A program made the translations under genes and the position numbers. DNA of 64,000 nucleotides from Saprospiraceae bacterium (GTDB lineage Bacteria; Bacteroidota; Bacteroidia; Chitinophagales; Saprospiraceae). Shown piece after piece: positions 25,943 through 33,602 of the stretch (the first letter of the stretch is position 1; the number at the start of each line of letters is the position of its first letter). Under the pieces are notes generated by a model. That model saw nothing but the letters and a program-made list of their open reading frames with translations, was not told the DNA's origin and searched no databases. The stretch is taken from assembly GCA_025055285.1 (NCBI GenBank), contig JANWXM010000011.1:1-64000 (forward strand), read 5' to 3'.

Positions 25943-26170
25943 TCAAAGGCGGCTGGATTCGCGTTTTCTGACGGTACTGCTATCCAAAATTCTGTTCACT
26001 AATTGTTGTAGATGAGCCGTGTAGAGCGCTTTAGCAATGTCTAGCCCAGCCCGCAGAAGCCTCTTTGGCCAACGCCTCCATGCTTTTAAAAACTTGCTAT
26101 GCAGCACTAGAAATTCCTCAATGATGTGCGGTTTTTTAAAATATTCGATAGGCCTACCGTAGCAGAACAA
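25943..26170 (-). CDS. Possible small basic protein (75 aa)
   Basis: An open frame on the minus strand fills the gap between the DUF58 gene and the secreted esterase. The sequence is basic and helix-prone ('FLKAWRRWPKRLLRAGLDIAK'). No family is recognised and no clear promoter is seen. It may be a small gene, a remnant or chance. Confidence 0.3.
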   Translation of the reverse strand: MFCYGRPIEYFKKPHIIEEFLVLHSKFLKAWRRWPKRLLRAGLDIAKALYTAHLQQLVNRILDSSTVRKRESSRL

Positions 26171-26216
26171 TAAGACCTGAATGGGATAGAACTCCGCTCT
26201 ACTGGCGTAAAGGCTT

Positions 26217-27656
26217 CTACTCGAATTTTATTATTTTCTCAACCCAGTAACGACTCCTTTGCGTCGTTTGCGCATGGAAGAAATACACGCCTTGCGGCCA
26301 GGTTTGAGTGGGTAATGCTATTTGTTCACCTGGCGAGATAACACCTTCTCTAAGAGTCCAACCGTGAACGCCGGTGATCCAATAGTTTATTTCTGAAGCG
26401 GTGGTATTCTGCACATACAGCACATGTGCGAATGGGTTTGGCCCGAGGGCTATCGCCTTGCGCTCAGAGCCTTCTTCAACTACGCGTTCAGCAGTGACCT
26501 CCGGAGCGAAGGATTGCTGGCGAAAAAATTCTTCCACTTTCCGCACGTCAAAGCCCAGGGTGGAGTGACACGGCTCATTGACCTGAGCCAAGCAGTGATG
26601 CTGGGCAAAGAGGTCTATGCATGCAAAGGGAAAGGCAAGGGTAGTAAAGTCGTTTTTAAACACATAGCCATATCCTCTTTGTTGGTTCCAGTCGCTTATC
26701 TTCTTGCTTCCAAAAACGTGAGGAGTATGGAAGACATATTCGCATCCCCAGCAGTTGGCTACGCACCACGAGAAACCGAAGTACAACCGATTGTACTCGA
26801 ATGGCACTATAATGTCGCACCCTCGGTGGAATTGATAAATTGCCGGTTTGTGTTTGCCTAGAGGCCTCCGCTCAAGCAGGTCGGCATACATTCCTCCGTA
26901 AATGTTGGCTATGCCGCGAATAGTATAGGGATTTCCCGGCCACTCGATGCTGCCTTCGATACCGCCCAAGTCGGGGCGCTGTATGGAATCGCTAGAAAAG
27001 GTTTGCCCAGTGTAATGAGCGCATTTTGCGCGCAATTCAGCTGCTGGTATAGGCAAGGCATTTTGCTTTCCAGCGAAAACAGGCTTCTCCTCGTCTGTGT
27101 CTAGAAAGGCGACACCATACACAATAAAGCCGCCAGCACTTTCGCCCAAAAGGAATACCCGTTCAGGGTCTATTTTGAATATTTCTGCGCGGTTTGTTAA
27201 GTAACGTATGGCTCCTTTAACGTCTTGAACGCCGCGGTACCAAGCTCGAATCCATTCAACGGAATCTGCTGCAAATGCGCATGCATAAGAGGGAAATCCA
27301 TTGCAGTTCTTGTCCGTGCGGGTATTGATGAATCCTAATCGGTAACTGACGTTCGCTACCACATAACCTCGAGAGGCAAAATGGTGTACAATTCCTTGCA
27401 TTTCTCTGCGGTCGCCCGCTATGAAGCCACCCCCATGTACGACTACTAGCAAGGGAAAGCGAGACTGTCGGCCAAATGCTGGTATGTACACGTCGAGCGT
27501 CAGTGCTATCTCGCGATTATTGTAGTTGAGCGCCTTGCCATAAACTACATTGCTTAGCACGATAGGCCCGAACAGAGGTTCGAATGGTGGTTGTGCAAGG
27601 ACAGGTATCCAGAACGTGGAGAAAAGGCAAGCAACAGCAAAGAGTGTTTTTCTCAT
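26217..27656 (-). CDS. Secreted alpha/beta-hydrolase (carboxylesterase-like) with T9SS sorting domain
   Basis: 479 aa with a signal peptide (about residues 1-21, ending VLAQ). It has an alpha/beta-hydrolase fold of the carboxylesterase/HSL type: oxyanion-hole HGGGF (74-78) and nucleophile elbow GESAG with Ser173. The region near 'RGCDIIVPFEYNR' and a later 'TPHVFGSKKI' could supply the acid and His. The last 75 residues form a T9SS type A domain ('ALGPNPFAHVLYVQ' ... 'WPQGVYFFHAQTTQR'), so it is probably exported across the outer membrane. It would hydrolyse an ester substrate outside the cell; which one is unknown. Several cysteines suggest disulfides. It lies alone between spacers. Confidence 0.9.
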   Translation of the reverse strand: MRKTLFAVACLFSTFWIPVLAQPPFEPLFGPIVLSNVVYGKALNYNNREIALTLDVYIPAFGRQSRFPLLVVVHGGGFIAGDRREMQGIVHHFASRGYVVANVSYRLGFINTRTDKNCNGFPSYACAFAADSVEWIRAWYRGVQDVKGAIRYLTNRAEIFKIDPERVFLLGESAGGFIVYGVAFLDTDEEKPVFAGKQNALPIPAAELRAKCAHYTGQTFSSDSIQRPDLGGIEGSIEWPGNPYTIRGIANIYGGMYADLLERRPLGKHKPAIYQFHRGCDIIVPFEYNRLYFGFSWCVANCWGCEYVFHTPHVFGSKKISDWNQQRGYGYVFKNDFTTLAFPFACIDLFAQHHCLAQVNEPCHSTLGFDVRKVEEFFRQQSFAPEVTAERVVEEGSERKAIALGPNPFAHVLYVQNTTASEINYWITGVHGWTLREGVISPGEQIALPTQTWPQGVYFFHAQTTQRSRYWVEKIIKFE

Positions 27657-27769
27657 GAAGGAAAGTTTTAATCATTAGGGAAAAGCAACATCTCGTTCTA
27701 GAAGCTGGACAGTAAGTTTCTGAGGGAGAGAACCTTAAGCATCTGTTGATACTGTCTGAGCGAAAATTG

Positions 27770-28969
27770 TTACGAAGATGAGCGCTCAGATAGGCTTGCG
27801 CTCGCCAGAATAGCACCGAAGGCGACGAAGGCGAGAAGCGCTTTTACAACCCAGCCGATGAAGGGGATGAATCCAATTATCCTCAGCACAACAAGCATAC
27901 CTAGGGCCACCAGCGAAAATATAGCCGGTGGCCAGGAGTAGTTTCTTTGCTGAGCCAGCCAATGGGTAGCTACAAGTGCGGTAACTACGTGGGATAATAA
28001 AAGAGAAAGGAGGTAGAAAAGCAGCACAAGAGAGCCCAGGGGTATGCCAATCAAGCTCAGGAGGAGCAAAAAAGCGACTACGGGCGCCAAGATGAAGTAA
28101 AGAAATCCGTACCCTAAAGATTGAGCAGGTGCTCTATGGGCAATTTTTGCGGCTTTGCTCAACACTGTTGAAAAAGCCTGATGGCCAACCCATAACAGCA
28201 CAAGCATTGCTAGCAAATACCACAGGAGCGTTGCGAAAGAAGAAAAGCCAAGCTGCCAGTAATTTGGTTGTTCAACGCGCCTTTGCAGAGAAGTGTCAAA
28301 AATTGCTTTGACTCCCGGCCGCAAGGCTTTGTCAAAGGCAATTGCTCCTTCTGCTGTCCAATAACGCACCTCCTCATTCAGCATAGCGCGAGGGCCTAGT
28401 GTAATTTTTCCTGCCACAAGCACAGCGCGGCCTTCTACAGAGCCATTCAAATAGAGTTCGCCGCCGTTGAAATAAATGTCTTTTCTAACAGTATTCTCCA
28501 GGGTAAGGGTGCCGCAAGCAACCTTCACCTCACCTTGCACAATTCCCTGCAAAAGAACGTTTCCGCCAGCAAGAGCGAGGTTGCCCTCTACGAGGGTAGC
28601 AGTTTCTGTCGTGACTGTGCCGCCAACGATGAGCAAATCTCCTCCAATCTGGCCTGCCAAGGTGAGTGTGCCAGCAGCGACTCGCACGGTTTCCGTAACT
28701 AGGCCGCGCAAAGAAACCTTGCCACCCGCCACCACGACATCGCCCTGAACCGTATCGGAGAGTATGACCGTGCCGCCTATGCACCAAACATCGCCGTAAA
28801 TCGGCGCCTCTATGGAGATAGTGCCACCAAGGATGTAGATATCCTCGTGAAATGGTTGCGCAATTCGCACATTTTGCCCCTGCTCAAAGCGCAGAGCATA
28901 AGCCGGTAAACGCGCAAAAAAGAGGGTCAGCAACCCAGAAAATACGATGAAAAGCTGTCTGACAACCAT
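27770..28969 (-). CDS. Exported bactofilin-like beta-helix protein with C-terminal membrane domain
   Basis: 399 aa. A signal sequence (about residues 1-25) is followed by about nine short repeats of the polymer-forming (bactofilin-like) type, such as 'GDVWCIGGTVILSDTVQGDV', stacking as a right-handed beta-helix (about 35-195). A hydrophobic C-terminal region then has four to five membrane segments (about 245-390), including 'LLWYLLAMLVLLWVG' and 'FIPFIGWVVKALLAF'. Bactofilins are normally cytosolic. Here the signal peptide implies the helix faces the periplasm. The role is unknown, perhaps an envelope scaffold. No clear promoter is seen. It is divergent from the 29072 gene. Confidence 0.82.
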   Translation of the reverse strand: MVVRQLFIVFSGLLTLFFARLPAYALRFEQGQNVRIAQPFHEDIYILGGTISIEAPIYGDVWCIGGTVILSDTVQGDVVVAGGKVSLRGLVTETVRVAAGTLTLAGQIGGDLLIVGGTVTTETATLVEGNLALAGGNVLLQGIVQGEVKVACGTLTLENTVRKDIYFNGGELYLNGSVEGRAVLVAGKITLGPRAMLNEEVRYWTAEGAIAFDKALRPGVKAIFDTSLQRRVEQPNYWQLGFSSFATLLWYLLAMLVLLWVGHQAFSTVLSKAAKIAHRAPAQSLGYGFLYFILAPVVAFLLLLSLIGIPLGSLVLLFYLLSLLLSHVVTALVATHWLAQQRNYSWPPAIFSLVALGMLVVLRIIGFIPFIGWVVKALLAFVAFGAILASASLSERSSS

Positions 28970-29071
28970 TATAAAGTTTATGTTTACTGCTTGAAATAGA
29001 CCTTTTTCCGTTGGAAATTTCGGCTAATATCGCTGCAATGTCGATTTTTACCCCAAAAAAGCACAAAAGCG

Positions 29072-29650
29072 ATGCAATGGAAAACGCTCAAGGACGTATC
29101 GCGCACCTTCGCAGCAGAGTTGCCCGCTGATTTGGGCTCCTTAGACCAGCATCTAGATTTTATTTTGCCCAAAGTGATTCCCTTTGGAGAAGATCTCCGT
29201 GAAGAGAAATTTTGGATAGGCAAGCGCTGGAAAGAAGTGCGCGACGATGAAGGCTTTCACGAAGCTATCCTGCACATTTTCAATAGCGGAGGTGAGTACC
29301 TACTCTCTCTAGATGGTAATGTAATGAGAGGCTCGTGGAAACGCCTGGGCGAAAGTAATTCTCTGCTTTTGGAGCAAGCGGGTAGAGTTGAGTTGTTCGA
29401 TTTGCGTTTTTTAAATTCAGACTTCATGGTGTTGACAAAACACGGCGACCAGGTGCGCAAAGGACATCGCAAATACTTCCTGCTAGTGCATGAACCTGCT
29501 ACTCGTAGCCCCAAGGGTGGCGACATAGACTGGCGCTCTCTCATGGAAAAACTGTTCAATATTTGGCGCGAAAACAACATCAGCTTTAATAGTTGGCTGC
29601 TGTTGTTTGTGGTACTTTTCATTCTCGCTTTTCTGTTGCTTTCACGATGA
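29072..29650 (+). CDS. Hypothetical tail-anchored protein
   Basis: 192 aa. A soluble N-terminal part with repeated 'FNSGGEYLLSLDGNVMRGSW' and 'LLLEQAGRVELFDLRFLNSDF' beta-strand patterns (about residues 65-135) is followed by a C-terminal membrane segment (about 171-191), giving a tail-anchored layout. No family is recognised. Its stop overlaps the start of the SSS symporter gene by four bases (ATGA), so translation is probably coupled and the protein may accompany the transporter. Confidence 0.78.
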   Translation: MQWKTLKDVSRTFAAELPADLGSLDQHLDFILPKVIPFGEDLREEKFWIGKRWKEVRDDEGFHEAILHIFNSGGEYLLSLDGNVMRGSWKRLGESNSLLLEQAGRVELFDLRFLNSDFMVLTKHGDQVRKGHRKYFLLVHEPATRSPKGGDIDWRSLMEKLFNIWRENNISFNSWLLLFVVLFILAFLLLSR

Positions 29651-31353
29651 CGTTCGTAGATTGGGTAGTTCTCGTCCTAGCTTTGTCGGCAGTGGTGGCC
29701 TACGGCATGTGGAAGAGCCGCCATGTAGGTACGAGTGAGGACTTTTTAGCAGGTAAACGGGATTTGCCGTGGTGGACAATTGGGCTGAGTATTATGGCTA
29801 CTCAGGCGAGTGCCATCACATTTCTAAGCACGCCCGGGCAAGGTTTTGCCGATGGGATGGAGTTTGCCCAATTTTATTTTGGAATGCCCATCGCTATGCT
29901 CTTTTTGGTGACGTTTGTCTTGCCTGTATACTATCGGCTACGTGTCACCACTGCTTACGAATATCTGGAGCGCCGGTTTGACTTGCGCATGCGCACGCTG
30001 ACAGCTATACTTTTTCTCGTTCAGCGGGGTGTGGCAGCAGCGATTAGCATCTATGCACCTAGCATCATCTTGTGTGCAGTATTCGGCTGGAGTTTAGCAA
30101 TGACCAATGCCTTGATGGCAGGTTTTGTTGTCTTGTATACTACGTCGGGTGGTAGCTCAGCTGTTAGCCGTACCCAGGAGCTTCAAATGAGCATCATGTT
30201 GGGCGGCTTAGTTTTAGCCTTCTTCCTGGCGTTGAACAGTTTGCCGCCAGGCGTCGGTCTAACGGAAGCATGGGCGCTTGCCGATGCAGTAGGGAAAACG
30301 CGAGTAGTAGACTGGTCATTTGACTTGCGCGATCGCTACAACGTCTGGTCAGGCGTGTTGGGCGCTACCTTCTTATTTCTCTCCTATTTCGGTACAGACC
30401 AGAGCCAAGTTGGGCGCTATCTCTCAGGAAAATCGCTGCAGGAGAGTCGTTTTGGCTTGCTGTTTAACGGCTTTGTCAAAATTCCCATGCAACTCCTCGT
30501 GCTTGCAGTGGGCGTCATGGTATATGTGTTCTTTCAATTTAATCCAGCTCCTTTATATTTCAATGAAGCGAATCGCGCTGCTATACGCCAAACGCCCTAC
30601 GAAGCTGCTTTTCAACGGTTAGAGGCGCAAAACGATAGCATCACTCGCCTCAAGCAGGCCTTTCTATCTCAAAAAGCAGCTTCCTTCGACCAAGAAAATG
30701 CGCAACAGATTGAACTCATCCGCGCCCAACTGCAACGCTGGGATGCCGAACAGAAGGCTCTCCATCAGCAAGCGCAAATGCTAATCAAAAAGGCTCGACC
30801 CGACGTAGACCCTAAAGACAAAGACTTTGTATTTATCTACTTCATTCTTCAGCACGTGCCTGCAGGCCTGACGGGCCTCATGCTAGCCATGATCTTTTGC
30901 GCTTCCTGGAGCACCACCGCCTCCGAACTCAGTGCCTTGACGGCCACGTCGGTTTCCGATATCTATCGCCGCTCTTTGGTAACTAATCGCGACGACACCC
31001 ACTATTTCCGCGTTTCGCGGTGGTTTACTATAGGTTGGGGGCTCTTTATCATCGCCTTTGCCACTTATGCCGACCTGTTTGAAAACCTCATTCAGGCCGT
31101 CAACATGATCGGCTCGGTCTTTTACGGCACAATCCTCGGCATCTTTTTCACGGCTTTCTTTCTAAAAAAAGTTAAGGGTCGCGCCGTTTTCTGGGCCGCT
31201 GTCATTACCCAAGCCATTATCTCTTTCTTGTTTTTTGGCGTTGATCGCGATGCCTACTTGTGGTACAATCCGCTAGGCTGTGGGCTCGTTATGGGTATTA
31301 GTTGGCTATGGCAAACTTTCTTGGAGGCTAAAGCACACTCTAATACTGCTTAA
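29647..31353 (+). CDS. Sodium:solute symporter (SSS family)
   Basis: 568 aa from ATG 29647. Polytopic inner-membrane carrier with the SSS signature around 'GTSEDFLAGKRDLPWW' at the N-terminus, 'ATQASAITFLSTPGQGF' lining the sodium/substrate site, and 'YFGTDQSQVGRYLSGKS'. A cytoplasmic or periplasmic helical insert of about 80 mostly charged residues (about 305-390, 'RLEAQNDSITRLKQAF') separates two groups of helices, as in many Bacteroidota homologues. It takes up an unknown solute with sodium. The coupled upstream gene encodes a tail-anchored protein. Confidence 0.93.
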   Translation: MTFVDWVVLVLALSAVVAYGMWKSRHVGTSEDFLAGKRDLPWWTIGLSIMATQASAITFLSTPGQGFADGMEFAQFYFGMPIAMLFLVTFVLPVYYRLRVTTAYEYLERRFDLRMRTLTAILFLVQRGVAAAISIYAPSIILCAVFGWSLAMTNALMAGFVVLYTTSGGSSAVSRTQELQMSIMLGGLVLAFFLALNSLPPGVGLTEAWALADAVGKTRVVDWSFDLRDRYNVWSGVLGATFLFLSYFGTDQSQVGRYLSGKSLQESRFGLLFNGFVKIPMQLLVLAVGVMVYVFFQFNPAPLYFNEANRAAIRQTPYEAAFQRLEAQNDSITRLKQAFLSQKAASFDQENAQQIELIRAQLQRWDAEQKALHQQAQMLIKKARPDVDPKDKDFVFIYFILQHVPAGLTGLMLAMIFCASWSTTASELSALTATSVSDIYRRSLVTNRDDTHYFRVSRWFTIGWGLFIIAFATYADLFENLIQAVNMIGSVFYGTILGIFFTAFFLKKVKGRAVFWAAVITQAIISFLFFGVDRDAYLWYNPLGCGLVMGISWLWQTFLEAKAHSNTA

Positions 31354-31725
31354 CCGCGGCTTGCCATCAAATACTCAGAGGCTACAAAGCTCTTTTGCCT
31401 CGTAGCCCATGAAAAGCTTTCTCTCATGAAAAGTGTTGTGTCTTCGTCCAGAGGCGTCCTTGTAGCCGGTTGAAAACCTTTCTCTTGAAGTTTTCCTTGC
31501 TGCATTGACGCAGCAAAGGTGAAACCTTTTGCAACCGAGCTGAGGGACAGATTTGCCTTTTTCAAATCTCCAGTTTTTGCCTTTTAAAATCGAAAATTTG
31601 TCTTTTAAAGATCTAAATATCAATTTTTTATAAAAGTTAAAATTTCGCCAATCGGCTTCTTCAGGTTGTGAGTTTCCTTCGACTTTTTCTAGCCTTTTCC
31701 TGAACTTTTTTGATATCTTCTTTGC
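31354..31725. other. Spacer between convergent genes
   Basis: 372 bp with no gene. It contains small inverted repeats: GCTAC/GTAGC arms near 31380-31405 and CATGA/TCATG near 31408-31428. The right half is AT-rich. No clear T-run terminator is seen, although both flanking genes end here. Confidence 0.5.
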
Positions 31726-32940
31726 CTATGCCATCTCATAGACGTAGTCACTTAAGTAGCGATAAGGCTCCGTTAAGTGGCCCTCTTCAGCAATCGTTGC
31801 GCGTCGGATGATAGGGCGGTCCAATCCTTGAAGAAGTTCAGGCAAAACGTTGGCTATTAGTTGCTGGCCGAAGAATCCGGAGGCGTCGCGCGGAAGTTCT
31901 GAAGGTAGGTTATCAATGGCCATAACATCTATGCCTTCAGGAGTAAAAGGTGGGCATTCTTTTCCGGTGAAGCGGTGTATGCCGTACACGGGTTCAGCAA
32001 TAGTGCTGGGGCGGATGGTCGTAGGCACAGCACCATGCGGAGCAAGGTCGCAGGAGATATCGGCGATAACTTGAATGCGAAATGTTGCTTCGGCCATGTC
32101 GGCCAAGGTAAAGAATTTAGGTGCCCTGGGGTCATAGTAGATGCCGTTGATGAAAATGTCAGTGCAATGCGTGTAGGGTTTAAAGATACTGATATACTCG
32201 TCGCCATGTGCATAGAAATGCGCCTTATCGAAGATACGAGGGCCGCTGCGGTGTTGAACGTAGTCTTGAGGGAACAGCTGAGTAAAGACGGGTCGGTCGA
32301 AATCTTTTTTAAGAAAATCGCGCGGCGCTACTTGGCGAATGTTCATATCGTGTAAATTTCGAATGACCCCTGCGGCCACGCGACCGCTGCCCGTCAAGAC
32401 GATGCGGATTGGCGGCAATTTTAAGTTGCAATAGGATGTTTTTACTTCTGCGTAGTCGCGACATAGATACATGCGCGGCAGGGTGAACAAGCCGGAGCGT
32501 TTCCCGTACGTCCATAGGGCATTGTGCGCTCCGACAAGCCCGGCGTAAAAACCGAAGGCAATAAGGCGATCACCTCTATCATCGGTCAGACGCTCGTAGT
32601 CTATCAATCGGATTTTTTGTTCGAGAATAGCTTGAAGCAGGGAGCGATTGTGAGGTTGCTTTTTTACGGTATGAGAAAAGAAGAGGTAGGTTTTTCCTGG
32701 AATGAGTTGCGAGATAGGCACTTCTTTTACACCTAAGAGGAAATCGCAGTTGCTCACGTCCTCTTGTACGCGTACTCCAACAGCGGCGTATTCTTCGTCA
32801 GAAAAGCAGCGAACTCGAGAGGGCTGCACTATTACTTCAAGGCTAAATCGCTCCGACACTTCTTGACACTGCTGAGGAGTAAGCGGCGTGCGCGCATCGG
32901 GCGGAATCTTCCCTTCGCGAATAATTCCAATTTTTATCAT
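31726..32940 (-). CDS. Saccharopine dehydrogenase (LYS1-like)/alanine dehydrogenase-fold enzyme
   Basis: 404 aa. The N-terminal domain carries the AlaDH/PNT pattern 'IGIIREGKIPPDARTPLTP' and 'VKEVP..LIPGKTYLFFSHT'. A Rossmann nucleotide site lies at 'IRIVLTGSGRVAAGVIRNL' (about residues 178-196), with 'IADISCDLAPHGAVPTT' and 'AIDNLPSELPRDAS' in the C-terminal half, as in lysine-forming NAD-dependent saccharopine dehydrogenases. It would interconvert saccharopine with lysine and 2-oxoglutarate. No partner gene of lysine breakdown is adjacent, so direction and pathway are open. It has an exact consensus promoter. Confidence 0.88.
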   Translation of the reverse strand: MIKIGIIREGKIPPDARTPLTPQQCQEVSERFSLEVIVQPSRVRCFSDEEYAAVGVRVQEDVSNCDFLLGVKEVPISQLIPGKTYLFFSHTVKKQPHNRSLLQAILEQKIRLIDYERLTDDRGDRLIAFGFYAGLVGAHNALWTYGKRSGLFTLPRMYLCRDYAEVKTSYCNLKLPPIRIVLTGSGRVAAGVIRNLHDMNIRQVAPRDFLKKDFDRPVFTQLFPQDYVQHRSGPRIFDKAHFYAHGDEYISIFKPYTHCTDIFINGIYYDPRAPKFFTLADMAEATFRIQVIADISCDLAPHGAVPTTIRPSTIAEPVYGIHRFTGKECPPFTPEGIDVMAIDNLPSELPRDASGFFGQQLIANVLPELLQGLDRPIIRRATIAEEGHLTEPYRYLSDYVYEMA

Positions 32941-32993
32941 GTTAAGAAAGTTACCTATTGTCTCTAATAACGTCTAAAATAGTTAAAACCGCG

Positions 32994-33001
32994 CAAAGAT
33001 A
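32994..33001 (-). promoter_or_regulatory. Probable promoter (-7 box) of the saccharopine dehydrogenase-like gene
   Basis: TATCTTTG on the minus strand, an exact match; leader of about 50 nt before ATG 32940. Confidence 0.6.
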
Positions 33002-33085
33002 GTCCTGGTGCTAAGCGCTCTTAGAGAAGAAAAACGCGTCGAAATTTTTTAGAGGTTTTGAACAGATCGAAAGTTAGGTGTGTTT

Positions 33086-33093
33086 ATCTTTGC
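33086..33093 (+). promoter_or_regulatory. Promoter (-7 box) of tmRNA
   Basis: TATCTTTG matches TAnnTTTG exactly and ends 11 bases before the mature 5' end of tmRNA. A TTTTG tract at 33056-33060 may serve as the -33 element, though its spacing is long. Confidence 0.65.
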
Positions 33094-33104
33094 TGCTTAA
33101 ATTG

Positions 33105-33479
33105 GGCCTGTATCTGGTTTTGACGGGAAAGAATGTTGCATCGTAAGCATGCCGGAGCATGAGCGTTTGTCTCCGTATCAACCAACGCTCGAAACATAAA
33201 TGGCAACTACAGCTATGCCATGGCGGCCTAATCCAACAGATTAGGAAGCCTTTATGCCGCACGATTGAGGTCCCATACACATCGTGCCGCGTATCGCTAG
33301 TATCCTGGGACTATCCCGTGGAACGCCGTTACCACGTGGAGACACATCAACGGCTAAGGCGCGGACTGGTTGGCTCCTGAACCCACCCCGCGCTCGAAAA
33401 CCTGAATCAGGAGCTAAGCATGTAGAAAGCGATGTGGCGCTTTGTCCGGACGCGGGTTCGACTCCCGCCAGGTCCACCA
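33105..33479 (+). ncRNA. ssrA: Transfer-messenger RNA (tmRNA, ssrA)
   Basis: 375 nt including the encoded CCA. The 5' GGGCCTG pairs with 3' CAGGTCC to form the acceptor stem, and the T-arm GCGGGTTCGACTCCCGC precedes ACCA at the 3' end. The 5' part has the conserved 'TCTGGTTTTGACGGG' block. The tag frame is probably 33187-33231, reading A-RNINGNYSYAMAA then TAA. The end SYAMAA resembles tags of Cytophaga-type Bacteroidota and would target rescued proteins for proteolysis. The exact resume codon (GCT at 33187 or the preceding AAC) is inferred. It has a consensus promoter upstream and a strong terminator downstream. Confidence 0.96.
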
Positions 33480-33493
33480 TTCTCGTTTACCCA

Positions 33494-33529
33494 TGAACCA
33501 CCTTCTTCCGGGTGGTTCATCGTGTTTTT
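33494..33529 (+). terminator. Rho-independent terminator of tmRNA
   Basis: Perfect 9-bp stem TGAACCACC/GGTGGTTCA (33494-33502 with 33511-33519), an 8-base loop, then TCGTGTTTTT. It starts 15 bases after the tmRNA 3' end. Confidence 0.85.
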
Positions 33530-33602
33530 GACCTATAATGCCACCTCAGAATAATGTGCGAATGCGTCGTGAACCATTTTTCATGTTTAGAATCACGTAG
33601 AC

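Noticed and set aside
31726..32940. Alanine dehydrogenase as the identity of this enzyme
   Set aside because: The C-terminal motifs and length (404 aa) fit lysine-forming saccharopine dehydrogenase better than alanine dehydrogenase (about 370 aa), though they share the fold.
33241..33496. Open frames on both strands within 33241-33496
   Set aside because: They overlap the tmRNA gene, whose paired ends, tag and terminator explain the sequence.
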